The notes beneath the pieces were generated by a model. It saw nothing but the letters and a program-made list of their open reading frames with translations. It did not search any database and had not been told where the DNA came from. A program made the translations under genes and the position numbers. A stretch of DNA of 64,000 nucleotides from Colletes latitarsis. Its lineage: Eukaryota > Arthropoda > Insecta > Hymenoptera > Colletidae. The stretch is taken from assembly GCF_051014445.1 (NCBI RefSeq), contig NC_135136.1, positions 21,470,001-21,534,000 on the forward strand, read 5' to 3'. Of this stretch, positions 25,701 through 39,188 are shown one piece after another (within the stretch, counting starts at the first letter, position 1; each line of letters begins with the position of its first letter).

Positions 25701-28700
25701 GACTCATACATTCGCATTCTTCACATACTTGTTGAACGGATCCTGTGTTTTCTCTGGTTTGGATCACGTAGTAATATGGTACCACACTGAAACAGTCGAT
25801 TAAACCTGGTTTCGATTAATATTTTTGAGGATATCGCATGTTAGGTCTGGGATAGGTCTGGGATTTGCCCTCATCAGGCTCATACTTTCGCAGTTTTAAC
25901 ATGCATCTTGACCTGATCGAGGGTTATTTCTGGTTTGGGTCACGTAGTAATGTGGTACCACACTGAAACAGTCGATTAAACCAGGTTTCGATCAATATTT
26001 TGGAGGATAACGCATGTTAGGTCTAGGTTAGGCCTGGGATTTTCACTCATCGGACACATATTTTCGCATTCTTCACATACTTGTTGAACGGATCCTGGGT
26101 TTTTTCTGGTTTGGATCACGTAGTAATGTGGTACCACACTGAAACAGTCAATTAAACCTGGTTTCCATCAATATTTTAGAGAATAACGCATGTTAGGTCT
26201 AGGTTAGGTCTGGGATTTGCCCTCATCAGGCTCATACTTTCGCGTTTTTCACATACTTGTTGAACAGATCCTGGGTTTTTTCCGGTTTGGATCACGTAGT
26301 AATGTAGTACCACACTGAAACAGTCCATTAAACATGGTTTGGATCAATATTTTAGAGGATAACGCATGTTAGGTCTAGGTTAGGTCTGGGATTTTCACTC
26401 ATCAGACTCATACTTTCGCATTCTTCACATACTTGTTGAACGGATCCTGGGTTTTTTCTGGTTTGGATCACGTAGTAATGTTGGACCACACTGAAACAAT
26501 CAATTAAACCTGGTCTTGATAAATATTTTAGAGGATAACGCATGTTAGGTGTGGGATAGGTCTGGGATTTGCCCTCATCAGACTCATACTTTCGCACACT
26601 TCACATACTCGTTGAACAGACCCTGGGTTATTTTCTGGTTTGGATCACGTAGTAATGTGGGACCACACTGAATCAGTCGATTAAACCAGGTTTCGATCAA
26701 TATTTTTGAGGATAACGCATGTTAGGTCTAGGATAGGTCGGGGGTTTTCACTCATCAGACTCATACTTTCGCATTCTTCACATACTTGTTGAACGGAACC
26801 TGGGTTTTTACTGGTTTGGATCACGTAGTAATGTGGTACCACACTGAAACATACAATTAAACCTGGTCTTGATAAATATTTTAGAGGATAACGCATGTTA
26901 GGTCTGGGTTAGGCCTAGGATTTGCCCTCATCAGGCTCATACTTTCGCATATTTCTCATACTTCATAGCTAGATCCTGGGCTGTTTCTGGATTGTATCAC
27001 GTAGTAATGTGGTACCACGCTGAAACAGTCAATTAAACCTGGTTTCGTTCAATATTTTAGAGGATAACGCAAGTTAGGTTTGGGATAGGTCTGGGATTTG
27101 CCCTCATCAGGCTCATACTTTCGCGTTTTTCACATACTTGTTGAACAGATCCTGGGTTTTTTCTGGTTTGGATCACGTAGTAGTGTGGTACCACACTGAA
27201 ACAGTCCACTAAACCTGGTATGGATCAATATTTTAGAGGATAACGCATGTTAGGTCTAGGTGAGGGCTTGGAATTTTCACTCATCAGACTCATACATTCG
27301 CATTCTTCACATACTTGTTGAACGGATCCTGTGTTTTCTCTGGTTTGGATCACGTAGTAATATGGTACCACACTGAAACAGTCGATTAAACCTGGTTTCG
27401 ATTAATATTTTTGAGGATATCGCATGTTAGGTCTGGGATAGGTCTGGGATTTGCCCTCATCAGGCTCATACTTTCGCAGTTTTAACATGCATCTTGACCT
27501 GATCGAGGGTTATTTCTGGTTTGGGTCACGTAGTAATGTGGTACCACACTGAAACAGTCGATTAAACCAGGTTTCGATCAATATTTTGGAGGATAACGCA
27601 TGTTAGGTCTAGGTTAGGCCTGGGATTTTCACTCATCGGACACATATTTTCGCATTCTTCACATACTTGTTGAACGGATCCTGGGTTTTTTCTGGTTTGG
27701 ATCACGTAGTAATGTGGTACCACACTGAAACAGTCAATTAAACCTGGTTTCCATCAATATTTTAGAGAATAACGCATGTTAGGTCTAGGTTAGGTCTGGG
27801 ATTTGCCCTCATCAGGCTCATACTTTCGCGTTTTTCACATACTTGTGGAACAGATCCTGGGTTTTTACTGGTTTGGATCACGTAGTAATGTGGTACCACA
27901 CTGAATCATTCAATTAAACCTGGTCTTGATAAATATTTTAGAGGATAACGCATGTTAGGTCTGGGTTAGGTCTAGGATTTGCCCTTGTCAGGCTCATACT
28001 TTCGCATATTTCTCATACTTCATGGCTGGATCCTGGGCTATTTCTGGATTGGATCGCGTAGTAATGTGGTACCACACTGAAACAGTCAATTAAACCAGGT
28101 CTTGATAAATATTTTAGAGGATAACGCAAGTTAGGTCTGGGATAGGTCTGAAATTTGCCCTCATCAGGCTCATACTTTCGCGTTTTTCACATACTTGTTG
28201 AACAGATCCTGGGTTTTTTCCGGTTTGGATCACGTAGTAATGTAGTACCACACTGAAACAGTCCATTAAACATGGTTTGGATCAATATTTTAGAGGATAA
28301 CGCATGTTAGGTCTAGGTTAGGTCTGGGATTTTCACTCATCAGACTCATACTTTCGCATTCTTCACATACTTGTTGAACGGATCCTGGGTTTTTTCTGGT
28401 TTGGATCACGTAGTAATGTTGGACCACACTGAAACAATCAATTAAACCTGGTCTTGATAAATATTTTAGAGGATAACGCATGTTAGGTGTGGGATAGGTC
28501 TGGGATTTGCCCTCATCAGACTCATACTTTCGCACACTTCACATACTCGTTGAACAGACCCTGGGTTATTTTCTGGTTTGGATCACGTAGTAATGTGGGA
28601 CCACACTGAAACAGTCAATTAAACCTGGTTTCGATCAATATTTTAGAGAATAATTCATGTTAGGTCTAGGTTAGGTCTGGGATTTGCTCTCATCAGGCTC

Positions 28701-31700
28701 ATTCTTTCGCATATTTCTCATACTTGACGGCTAGATCCCGGGCTTTTTCTGGATTGCATCACGTAGTAATGAAGTACAACACTGAAACAGTCAATTAAAC
28801 CTGGTTTCCATCTATATCTTAGAGGACAACGCAAGTTAGGTCTGGGATAGGTCTGGGATTTGCCCTCATCAGGCTCATACTTTCGCGTTTTTCACATACT
28901 TGTTGAACAGATCCTGGGTTTTTTCTGGTTTGGATCACGTAGTAGTGTGGTACCACACTGAAACAGTCGATTAAACCAGGTTTCGATCAATATTTTTGAG
29001 GATAACGCATGTTAGGTCTAGGTTAGGCCTGGGATTTTCACTCATCAGACTCATACTTTCGCATTCTTCACATACTTGTTGAACGGATCCTGGGTTTTTT
29101 CTGGTTTGGATCACGTAGTAATGTGGTACCACACTGAAACAGTCAATTAAACCTGGTCTTGATAAATATTTTAGAGGATAACGCAAGTTAGGTCTGGGAT
29201 AGGTCTGGGATTTGCCCTCATCAGGCTCATACGTTCTCGTTATTCACATACTTGTTGAACAAATCCTGGGTTTTTTCCGGTTTGGATCACGTAGTAATGT
29301 GGTTCCACACTGAAACAGTCCATTAAACCTGGTTTGGATTAATATTTTAGAAGATAACGCATGTTAGGTCTAGTTTAGGTCTGGGATTTTCACTCATCAG
29401 ACTCATACTTTCGCATTCTTCACATACTTGTTGAACGGATCCTGGGTTTTTACTGGTTTGGATCACGTAGTATTGTTGGACCACACTGAAACAATCAATT
29501 AAACCTGGTCTTGATAAATATTTTAGAGGATAACGCATGTTAGGTCTGGGATAGGTCTGGGATTTGCCCTCGCCAGGCTCATACTTTCGCATATTTCTCA
29601 TACTTCATGGCTAGATCCGGGGCTATTTCTGGTTTGGATCACGTAGTAATGTGGTTCCACACTGAAACAGTCCATTAAACCTGGTTTGGATTAATATTTT
29701 AGAGGATAACGCATGTTAGGTCTAGTTTAGGTCTGGGATTTTCACTCATCAGACTTATACTTTCGCATTCTTCACATACTTGTTGAACGGATCCTGGGTT
29801 TTTACTGGTTAGGATCACGTAGTAATGTTGGACCACACTGAAACAATCAATTAAACCTGGTCTTGATAAATATTTTAGAGGATAACGCAAGTTAGGTCTG
29901 GGATAGGTCTGGGATTCGCCCTCATCAGGCTCATACTTTCGCGTTTTTCACATACTTGTTGAACTGATCCTGGGTTTTTTCTGGATTGGATCACGTAGCA
30001 GTGTGGTACCACGTTGAAACAGTCAATTAAACCTGGTTTCGATGAATATTTTAGAGGATATCGCAAGTTAGGTCTGGGATAGGTCTGGGATTCGCCCTCA
30101 TCAGGCTCATACTTTCGCACACTTCACATACTCGTTGAACAAATCCTGGGTTATTTTCTGGTTTGGATCACATAGTAATGTGGTACCACACTGAAACAGT
30201 CGATTAAACCTGGTTTCGATCAATGTTTTTGAGGATAACGCAAGTTTGGTCTGGGATAGGTCTGGGATTTGCCCTCATCAGGCTCATACTTTCGCGTTTT
30301 TCACATACTTGTTGAACAGATCCTGGGTTTTTTCTGGTTTGGGTCACGTAGTAATGTGGTACCACACTGAAACAGTCGATTAAACCAGGTTTCGATCAAT
30401 ATTTTTCAGGATAACGCATGTTAGGTCCAGGTTAGGCCTGGGATTTTCACTCATCAGACTCATACTTTCGCATTCTTCACATACTTGTTGAACGGATCCT
30501 GGGTTTTTTCTGGTTTGGATCACGTAGTTATGTGGGACCACACTGAAACAATCAATTAAACCTGGACATGGTAAATATTTTAGAGGATAACGCATGTTAG
30601 GTCTGGGTTAGGTCTAGGATTTGCCCTCGCCAGGGTCATACTTTCGCATATTTCTCATACTTCATGGCTAGATCCTGGGCTATTTCTGGATTGGATCACG
30701 TAGTAATGTGGTACCACACTGAAACATTCAATTAAACCTGGTTTCCATCAATATCTTAGAGGACAACGCAAGTTAGGTCTGGTATAGGTCTGGGATTTGC
30801 CCTCATCAGGCTCATACTTTCGCGTTTTTCACATACTTGTTGAACAGATCCTGGGTTTTTTCTGGTTTGGATCACGTAGTAGTGTGGTACCACACTGAAA
30901 CAGTCCATTAAACCTGGTCATGATAAATATTTTAGAGGATAACGCATCTTAGGTCTGGGATAGGTCTGGGATTTGCCCTCATCAGACTCATACTTACGCA
31001 CACTTCACATACCCGTTGAACAGATCCTGGGATATTTTCTGGTTTGGATCACATAGTAATGTGGTACCACACTGAAACAGTCGATTAAACCAGATTTCGA
31101 TCAATATTTTTGAGGATAACGCATGTTAGGTCTAGGTTAGGCCGGGGTTTTTCACTCATCAGACTCATACTTTCGCATTCTTCACATACTTGTTAAACGG
31201 ATCCTGGGTGTTTACTGGTTTGGATCACGTATTAATGTGGTACCACACTGAAACATTCAATGCAACCTGGTCTTGATAAATATTTTAGAGGATAACGCAT
31301 GTTAGGTCTGGGTTAGGTCTAGGATTTGCCCTCATCAGGCTCATACTTTCGCATATTTCTCATACTTCATGGCTGGAACCTGGGCTATTTCCGGATTGGA
31401 TCACGTAGTAATGTGGTACCACACTGAAACAGTCAATTAAACCTGGTTTTGATCAACATTTTAGAGAATAATTCATGTTAGGTCTAGGTTAGGTCTGGGA
31501 TTTGCTCTCATCAGGCTCATTCTTTCGCATATATCTCATACTTTATGGCTAGATCCTGGGCCTTTTCTGGATTGCATCACGTAGTAATGAAGTACAACAC
31601 TGAAACAGTCAATTAAACCTGGTTTCCATCAATATTTTAGAGGACAACGCATGTTAGGTCTAGGTTAGGCCTGGGATTTGCCCTCATCAGGGACATACTT

Positions 31701-32220
31701 TCGCAGTTTTAACATACATGTTGACCTGATCGAGGGTTTTTTCTGCTTTGGATCACGTAGTAAAGTGGTACCACACTGAAACAGTCCATTAAACCTGGTT
31801 TGGATCAATATTTTAGAGGATAACGCATGTTAGGTCTAGGTTAGCCCTGGGATTTTCACTCATCAGACTCATACTTTCGCATTCTTCACATACTTGTTGA
31901 ACGGATCCTGGGATTTTTCTGGTTCGGTTCACGGAGTAATGTGGTACCACACTGAAACACTCAATTAAACCTGGTCTTGATAAATATTTTAGAGGATAAC
32001 GCATGTTAGGTTTGGGTTAGGTCTAGGATTTGCCCTCATCAGGGTCATGCTTTCGCATATTTCTCATACTTCATGGCTAGATCCTGGGCTGTTTCTGGAT
32101 TGTAACACGTAGTAATGTGGTACCACGCTGAGACAGTGAATTAAACCTGATTTCGATCAATATTTTAGAGGATAACGCAAGTTAGGTCTGGGATAGGTCT
32201 GGGATTCGCCCTCATCAGGC
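19794..32220. repeat. Family A block of unit 2
   Basis: About 70 family A monomers corresponding to 6,231-18,130. The three-sub-block marker monomers lie at 23,592, 25,706 and 27,292. Small differences from unit 1 include CTTTTGCATT near 21,302, GCTACGTCCGGG near 23,727 and CCTCTTCAGG near 24,107. The end at about 32,220 joins family B at the same point of the monomer as in unit 1. Confidence 0.92.
24253..24957. repeat. 705-bp extra segment (4 monomers) in unit 2
   Basis: Unit 1 passes directly from 10,689 to 10,690 (AACGCAT GTTAGG), whereas unit 2 has four further monomers here before the same sequence resumes at 24,958. The extra segment holds a copy of the 24,414-24,659 block and the AGAATAATTCATG and CCCGGGC monomers. 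It most resembles 13,858-14,530 and 5,050-5,730. Exact ends are uncertain by about 40 bp because both flanks are alike. It could be a gain in unit 2 or a loss in unit 1. Confidence 0.85.
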
Positions 32221-34439
32221 TCGTACCTTCGCATTTTTCGCATACTTGTGGCAAGATCCTGGGCTTTTTCTGGTTTGGACCAGGTAGTAATGCGGTACCA
32301 CACCGTAACAGTCAATTAAACCTGGTTCCGAATAGTATTTTAGAGGATAACGCCGGTTATGTCTCGGTTAGGTCTGGGATTTGACCTCATCTGTCTCATA
32401 CTTTCGCATTTCTCGCATACTTGTTGGCCAGACCCAGGGCTTTTTCTGGTTTGTATCCCGTCGTAATGTGGTTCCACACCGAAACAGTCAATTAAACCCG
32501 GTTGCGATTAATATTTTAGAGGATAACGCCGGCTATGTCCGGGTTAGGTCTGGGATTTGCCCTCATCTGGCTCGTACTTTCGCATTTCTCGCATACTTGT
32601 TGGCCAGATCCTGGGCCTTTTCTGGTTTAGATCACGTAGTAATGTGGTTCCACACCGAAACAGTCAGTTAAACTTGGTTGCGATTAATATTTTAGACGAT
32701 AACGCCGGTTATGTCACGGTCAGGTCTGGGATTTGCCGTCATCTGGCTCGAATTTTCGCATTTCTCGCATACTTGTTGGCCAGATCCTGGGCTTTTTCTG
32801 GTTTGGATCACGTAACAATGTGGTACCACACTGAAACAGGCAATACAAGCTGGTACCGATTAGTATTTTAGCGGATAACGCTGGTTATGCCTGGTTTAGT
32901 TCTAGTATTTGCAATCATCTGGCTCGTATCTTCGCATTTTTCCCCTACTTGTGGCAAGATCCTGGGCTTTTTCTGGTTTGGATCAGGTAGTAATGCGGTA
33001 CCACACTGAGACAGTCAATAAAATCTGGTTCCGGTTAGTATTTTAGAGGATAACGCCGGTTATGTCACGGTAAGGTCTGGGATTTGCCGTCATCTGGCTC
33101 GTAATTTCGCATTTTTCGCGTATTTGTTGGCAAGATCCTGGGCTTTTTCTGGTTTGGACCACGTAGTAATGTGGTGCCACACTGAAACAGTCAAATAAAC
33201 CTGGTTCCGATCCATATTTTACAGGATAACGCCGGCTATGACTGGGTTAGGTCTGGTATTTGCCATCATCTGGCTCGTACTTTCGCATTTTTCGCTTACT
33301 TGTTGGCCAGATCCTGGCCTTTTTCTGGTTTGGATCACGTAGTAATGTGGTACCACACTGAGACAGTCAATAAAATCTGGTTCCGGTTAGTATTTTAGAG
33401 GATAACGCAGGTTATGTCACGGTAAGGTCTGGGATTTGCCGTCATCTGGCTCGTATTTTCGCATTTTTCGCATACTTGTTCGCTAGATCCTGGCCCCTTT
33501 CTGGCTTGGACCACGTAGTAATGTGGTATCACACTGAAACTGTTAATTAAACCTGGTTGCGATTAATACTTTGGAGGATAACGCCGGTTATGTCTCGGTT
33601 AGGTCAGGGATTTGCCCTCATCTGGCTCGTACCTTCGCATTTTTCGCCTACTTGTTGGCACGATCCTGAGCTTTTTTTGGCTTGGATCACGTAGTAATGC
33701 GGTACCACACTGAAACAGTCAAATAAACATGGTTCCGATTAATATTTTACAGGATAACGCCGGCTATGTCTGGGTTAGGACCGGTATTTGCCCTCATCTG
33801 GCTCGTACCTTCGCATTTTTCGCCTACTTGTTGGCACGATCCTGGGCTTTTTCTGGCTTGGATCACGTAGTAATGCGGTGCCACACTGAAACAGTCATAT
33901 AAACCTGGTTCCGATCCATATTTTACAGGATAACGCCGGCTATGCCTGGGTTAGGTCTGGTATTTGCCATCATCTGGCTCGTACTTTCGCATTTTTCGCA
34001 TACTTGTTGGCCAGATCCTGGGCTTTTTCTGGTTTAGATCATGTAGCAATGTGGCTCCACACCGAAACAGTCAATTAAACCTGGTTGCGATTAATATTTT
34101 AGAGGATAACGCCGTTTATGTCACGGTTAGGTCTGGGATTTGCCGTCATTTGGCTCGAATTTTCGCATTTTTCTCATACTTGTTGGCCAGATCCTGGCCT
34201 TTTTCTGGCTTGGACCACGCAGTAATGTGGTATCACACTGAAACAGTCAATTAAAACTGGTTGCGATTAATTTTTTTGAGGATAACGCTGGTTATGTTTG
34301 AGTTAGTTCCGGTACTTGCAACCATCTGGCTCATACTATCGCATTTTTTGCATACTTGTTGGCCAGATCCTAGCCTTTTTCTGGTTTGGATCACGTAGTA
34401 ATGCGGTACCACACCGAAACAGTCAATTAAACCTGGTTC

Positions 34440-36550
34440 CGATTAATATTTTACATGATATCGCCGGCTATGTCTCGGTTAGGTCTGGGATTTTCCCTCA
34501 TCTGGCTCGTACCTCCGCATTTTTCGCATACTTGTTGACAAGATCCTGGGCTTTTTATGGTTTGGATCACGTAGTAATGCGGTACCACACCGAAGCAGTC
34601 AATTCAACCTGGTGGCGATTAATACTTTAGAGGATAACGGCGGTTATGTCTCCGTTAGGTTTGGGATTTTCCCTCATCCGGCTCGTAATTTTGCATTTTT
34701 CGCATACTTGTTGGCCAGATCCTGGCCTTTTTCATGCTTGGACCACGTAGTAATGTGGTACCACACTGAAACAGTCAAATATACCTGGTTCCGATTAGTA
34801 TTTTAGAGGATAACGCTGGTTATGTCTGGTTTAGTTCTGGTATTTGCAATCATCTGGCTCGTACCTTCGCATTTTTCGCCTACTTGTGGCAAGATCCTGG
34901 GATTTTTCTGGTTTGGATCAGGTAGTAATGCGGTACCACACCTTAACAGTCAATTAAACCTGGTTCCGAATAGTATTTTAGAGGATAACGCAGGTTACGT
35001 CTGGGTTAGTTCTGGTATTTGCAATCATCTGGCACATGCTTTCGCGTTTTTCGCATACTTGGTGGGCAGATCCTGGGTTTTTTCTGGTTTGGATCCCGTA
35101 GTAATGAGGTTCCACACCGAAGCAGTCAATTCAACCTGGTGGCGATTAATATTTTAGAGGATAACGCCGGTTATGTCACGGTTAGGTCTGGGATTTGACC
35201 TCATCTGGCTCATTCTCTCGCATTTCTCGCATACTTGTCGGCCAGATTCAGTGCTTTTTCTGGTTTGTATCCCGTCGTAATGTGGTTCCACACCGAAACA
35301 GTCAATTAAACCCGGTTGCGATTAATATTTTAGAGGATAGCGCCGGTTATGTCTGGGTAAGGTCTGGGATTTGCCCTCATCTGGCTCGTACATTCGCATT
35401 TCTCGCATACTTGTTGGCCAGATCCTGGGCTTTTTCTGGTTTAGATCACGTAGTAATGTGGTTCCACACCGAAACAGTCAATTAAACCTGGTTGCGATTA
35501 ATATTTTAGACATTAACGCCAGTTATGTCACGGTCAGGTCTGGGATTTGCAGTCATCTGGCTCGTAATTTCGCATTTTTCGCATACTTGATGGCCAGATC
35601 CTGGCCTTTTTCATGCTTGGACCACGTAGTAATGTGGTACCACACTGAAACAGTCAAATAAACCTGGTTCCGATTAATATTTTACAGGATAACGCCGGCT
35701 ATGTCTCGGTTAGGTCTGGGATTTTCCCTCATCTGGCTCGTACCTCCGCATTTTTCGCATACTTGTTGGCAAGATCGTGGGCTTTTTCTGGTTTGGATCA
35801 GGTAGTAATGCGGTACCACACCTTAATAGTCAATTAAACCCGGTTGCGATTAATATTTTAGAGGATAACGCCGGTTATGTCTGGGTTTGGTCTGGGATTT
35901 GCCCTCATCTGGCTCGTACTTTCGCATTTCTCGCATACTTGTTGGCCAGATCCTGGGCTTTTTCTGGTTTGGATTCGTAGTAATGCGGTACCACACTGAA
36001 ACAGTCAATAAAAGCTGGTTCCGATTAGTATCTTAGAGGACAACGCTGGTTATGTCTGGTTTAGTTCTGGTATTTGCAATCATCTGGGTCGTACCTTCGC
36101 ATTTTTCGCCTACTTGTTGGCAAGAACCTGGGCTTTTTCATGCTTGGACCACGTAGAAATGTGGTTCCACACTGAAGCAGTCAAATAAACCTGGTTCCGA
36201 TTAATATTTTACAGGATAACGCCGGCTATGTCTCGGTTAGGTCTGGGATTTTCCCTCATCTGGCTCGTACCTTCGCATTTTTCGCCTATTTGTTGGCAAG
36301 ATCCTGGGCTTTTTCTGGTTTGGACCACGTAGTAATGTGGTGCCACACTGTAACAGTCAAATAAACCTGGTTCCGATCAATATTTTACAGGATAACGCCG
36401 GCTACGTCTGGGTTAGGTCTGGTATTTGCCATTATCTGGCTCGTACTTTCGCATTCTACGCTTACTTGTTGGTAAGATCCTGGGCTTTTTCTGGTTTGGA
36501 CCACGTAGTAATGTGGTGCCACACTGAAACAGTCAAATAAACCTGGTTCC
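34440..36550. repeat. Family B higher-order copy matching 39,189-41,298
   Basis: Rare variants recur about 4,749 bp apart (27 monomers): TTACATGATATCGCC at 34,448 and 39,197, the GGTGGCGATTAA monomers, TGTCACGGTTAGG with GACCTCATCTGGC, and the deleted GGATTCGTAG at 35,971 and 40,719. Between them the offset changes by one monomer and back (4,572 bp near 35,801), so each copy has lost or gained a monomer. Right of 36,550 the two places differ. Confidence 0.82.
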
Positions 36551-37100
36551 GATCAATATTTTACAGGATAACGCCGGCTATGTCTGGGTTAGGTCTCGTA
36601 TTTGCCATTATCTGGCTCGTGCTTTCGCATTTTTCGCTTACTTGTTGGCCAGATCCTGGCCTTTTTCTGGTTTGGATCACGTAGTAATGTGGTACCATAC
36701 TGAGACAGTCAATAAAATCTGGTCCCGGTTAGTATTTTAGAGGATAACGCCGGTTATGTCACGGTAAGGTCTGGGATTTGCCGTCATCTGGCTCGTATTT
36801 TCGCATTTTTGCATACTTGTTGTCTAGATCCTGGCCTTTTTCTGGCTTGGACCACGTAGTAATGTGGTATCACACTGAAACTGTCAATTAAACCTGGTTG
36901 CGATTAATACTTTGGAGGATAACGCCGGATATGTCTCGGTTAGGTCTGGGATTTGCCGTCATCTGGCTCGTACCTTCGCATTTTCCGCCTACTTGTTGGC
37001 AAGATCCTGGGCTCTTTCTGGCTTGGATCACGTAGTAATGCGGTACCACACCGAAGCAGTCAATTAAACCTGGTTCCGATTAATATTTTAGAGGATAACG

Positions 37101-37276
37101 CCGGTTATGTCTGGGTTAGGTCTGGGATTTGCCCTCATCTGGCTCGTACTTTCGCATTTTTCGCATACTTGTTGGCCAGATCCTGGGCTTTTTCTGGTTT
37201 GGATAACGTAGTAATGTGGTACCACACCGAAACAGTCAATTAAACCTGGTTGCGATTAATATTTTAGAGGATAACG
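37101..37276 (+). repeat. Reference family B monomer, 176 bp
   Basis: This example runs from CCGGTTATG to the base before the next CCGGTTATG. Against family A it has CCGGTTATG for ATGTTAGG, CATCTGGCTCGTAC for CATCAGACTCATAC, CATTTTTCGCATAC for CATTCTTCACATAC, TTGGCCAGATCC for TTGAACGGATCC (so no BamHI site), CACACCGAAAC for CACACTGAAAC, and TTGCGATTAAT for a TTTCGATCAAT-type segment. The middle, from CTGGTTTGGAT to the GTGGTACCAC dyad, is nearly unchanged. By eye the families differ by roughly 10-15%. Confidence 0.94.
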
Positions 37277-39188
37277 CCGGTTATGTCTCGGTTAGGTCTG
37301 GGATTTGCCCTCATCTGGCTCGAATTTTCGCATTTTTCTCATACTTGTTGGCCAGATCCTGGCCTTTTTCTGGCTTGGACCACGCAGTAATGTGGTCTCA
37401 CACTGAAACAGTCAATTAAACCCGGTTGCGATTAATTTTTTGGAGGATATCGCTGGTTATGTTTGGGTTAGTTCCGGTACTTGCAACCATCTGGCTCATA
37501 CTTTGGGATTTCTCGCATACTTGGTGACCAGATCCTGGCCTTTTTCTGGCTTGGACCAAGTAGTAATGTGGGACCACACCCAGACAGTCAATTAAACCTG
37601 GTTGCGATTGATATTTTAGAGGATAGCGCCGGTTATTTCTCGGTTAGGTCTGGGATTTGCCCTCATCTGTCTCGTACTTTCGTATTTTTCACATACTTGT
37701 TGGCCAGATCCTGGCCTTTTTCTGGTCTGTATCACGTAGTAATGCGGTACCACGCCGAAACAGTCAATTAAACCTGGTTGCGATTAATATTTTAGAGGAT
37801 AACGCCGGTTATGTCTCGGTTAGTTCTGGGATTTGCCCTCATCTGGCTCGTACTTTCGCATTTTTCGCATACTTGTTGGCCAGATCCTGGGCTTTTTCTG
37901 GTTTGGATCACGTAGTAATGTGGTAACACACTGAAACAGTCAATAAAAGCAGTTTCAGATTAGTATTTCAGAGGATAACGCTGGTTATGTCAGGTTTAGT
38001 TCTGGTATTTGCAATTATCTGGCTCGTACCTTCGCATTTCTCGCATACTTGTTGGCCAGATCCTGGGCTTTTTCTGGTTTAGATCACGTAGTAATGTGGT
38101 TCCACACCGAAACAGTCAATTAAACCTGGTTGCGATTAATATTTTAGACATTAACGCCAGTTATGTCACGGTCAGGTCTGGGATTTGCAGTCATCTGGCT
38201 CGTAATTTCGCATTTTTCGCATACTTGATGGCCAGATCCTGGCCTTTTTCATGCTTGGACCACGTAGTAATGTGGTACCACACTGAAACAGTCAAATAAA
38301 CCTGGTTCCGATTAATATTTTACAGGATAACGCCGGCTATGTCTCGGTTAGGTCTGGGATTTTCCCTCATCTGGCTCGTACCTCCGCATTTTTCGCATAC
38401 TTGTTGGCAACATCCTGGGCTTTTTCTGGTTTGGATCAGGTAGTAATGCGGTACCACACCTTAACAGTCAATTAAACCCGGTTGCGATTAATATTTTAGA
38501 GGGTAACGCCGGTTATGTCTGGGTTTGGTCTGGGATTTGCCCTCATCTGGCTCGTACTTTCGCATTTCTCGCATACTTGTTGGCCAGATCCTGGGCTTTT
38601 TCTGGTTTAGAACACGTAGTAATGTGGTTCCACACCGAAACAGTCAATTAAACCTGGTTGCGATTAATATTTTAGAGGATAACGCCGGTTATGTCTGGGT
38701 TAGTTCTGGTATTTGCAATCATCTGACTCATACTTTCGCGTTTTTCGCATACTTCTTGGCCAGATCCAGGGTTCTTTCTGGTGTGGATCCCATAATAATG
38801 ACGCTCCACACCGAAACAGTCAATTAAACCTGGTTGCGATTAATATTTTGGAGGATAACGCTGGTTATGTCTGGGTTAGTTCTGGTATTTGCAATCATCT
38901 GTCTCATACGTTCGCAATTTTCGCATACTTGTTGGCCAGATCCCGGGCTTTTTCTGGTTTGGATCACGTAGTAATGTGGTATCACACTGAAACAGTCAAT
39001 AAAAGCTGGTTCCGATTAGTATTTTAGAGGATAACGCTGGTTATGTCTGGTTTAGCCCTGGTATTTGCAATCATCTGGCTCGTACCTTCGCATTTTTCGC
39101 CAACTTGTTAGCAAGATCCGGGGCTTTTTCATGCGTGGACCACCTAGTAATGTGGTACCACACTGAAACAGTCAAATAAACCTGGTTC

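Larger units (their letters stand above)
19794..33884. repeat. Tandem duplication unit 2 (14.09 kb)
   Basis: This is the second copy of 6,231-19,793. It is longer by 705 bp near 24,253-24,957 and shorter by 176 bp at 30,918, which accounts for its length (13,563 + 705 - 176, less a 1-bp change near 18,000). It starts at family A in mid-monomer, directly after family B, and runs through A into B. At its end family B simply continues (CCACACTGAAACAGTCATAT), so the right end of the unit lies inside normal B sequence. Confidence 0.93.

Noticed and set aside
6231..33884. The large duplication as a mere assembly artefact
   Set aside because: The two units differ by a 705-bp segment, a 176-bp monomer, a conversion-like patch and scattered single bases, which a duplicated contig would not show. 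Reads would still be needed to exclude it fully.
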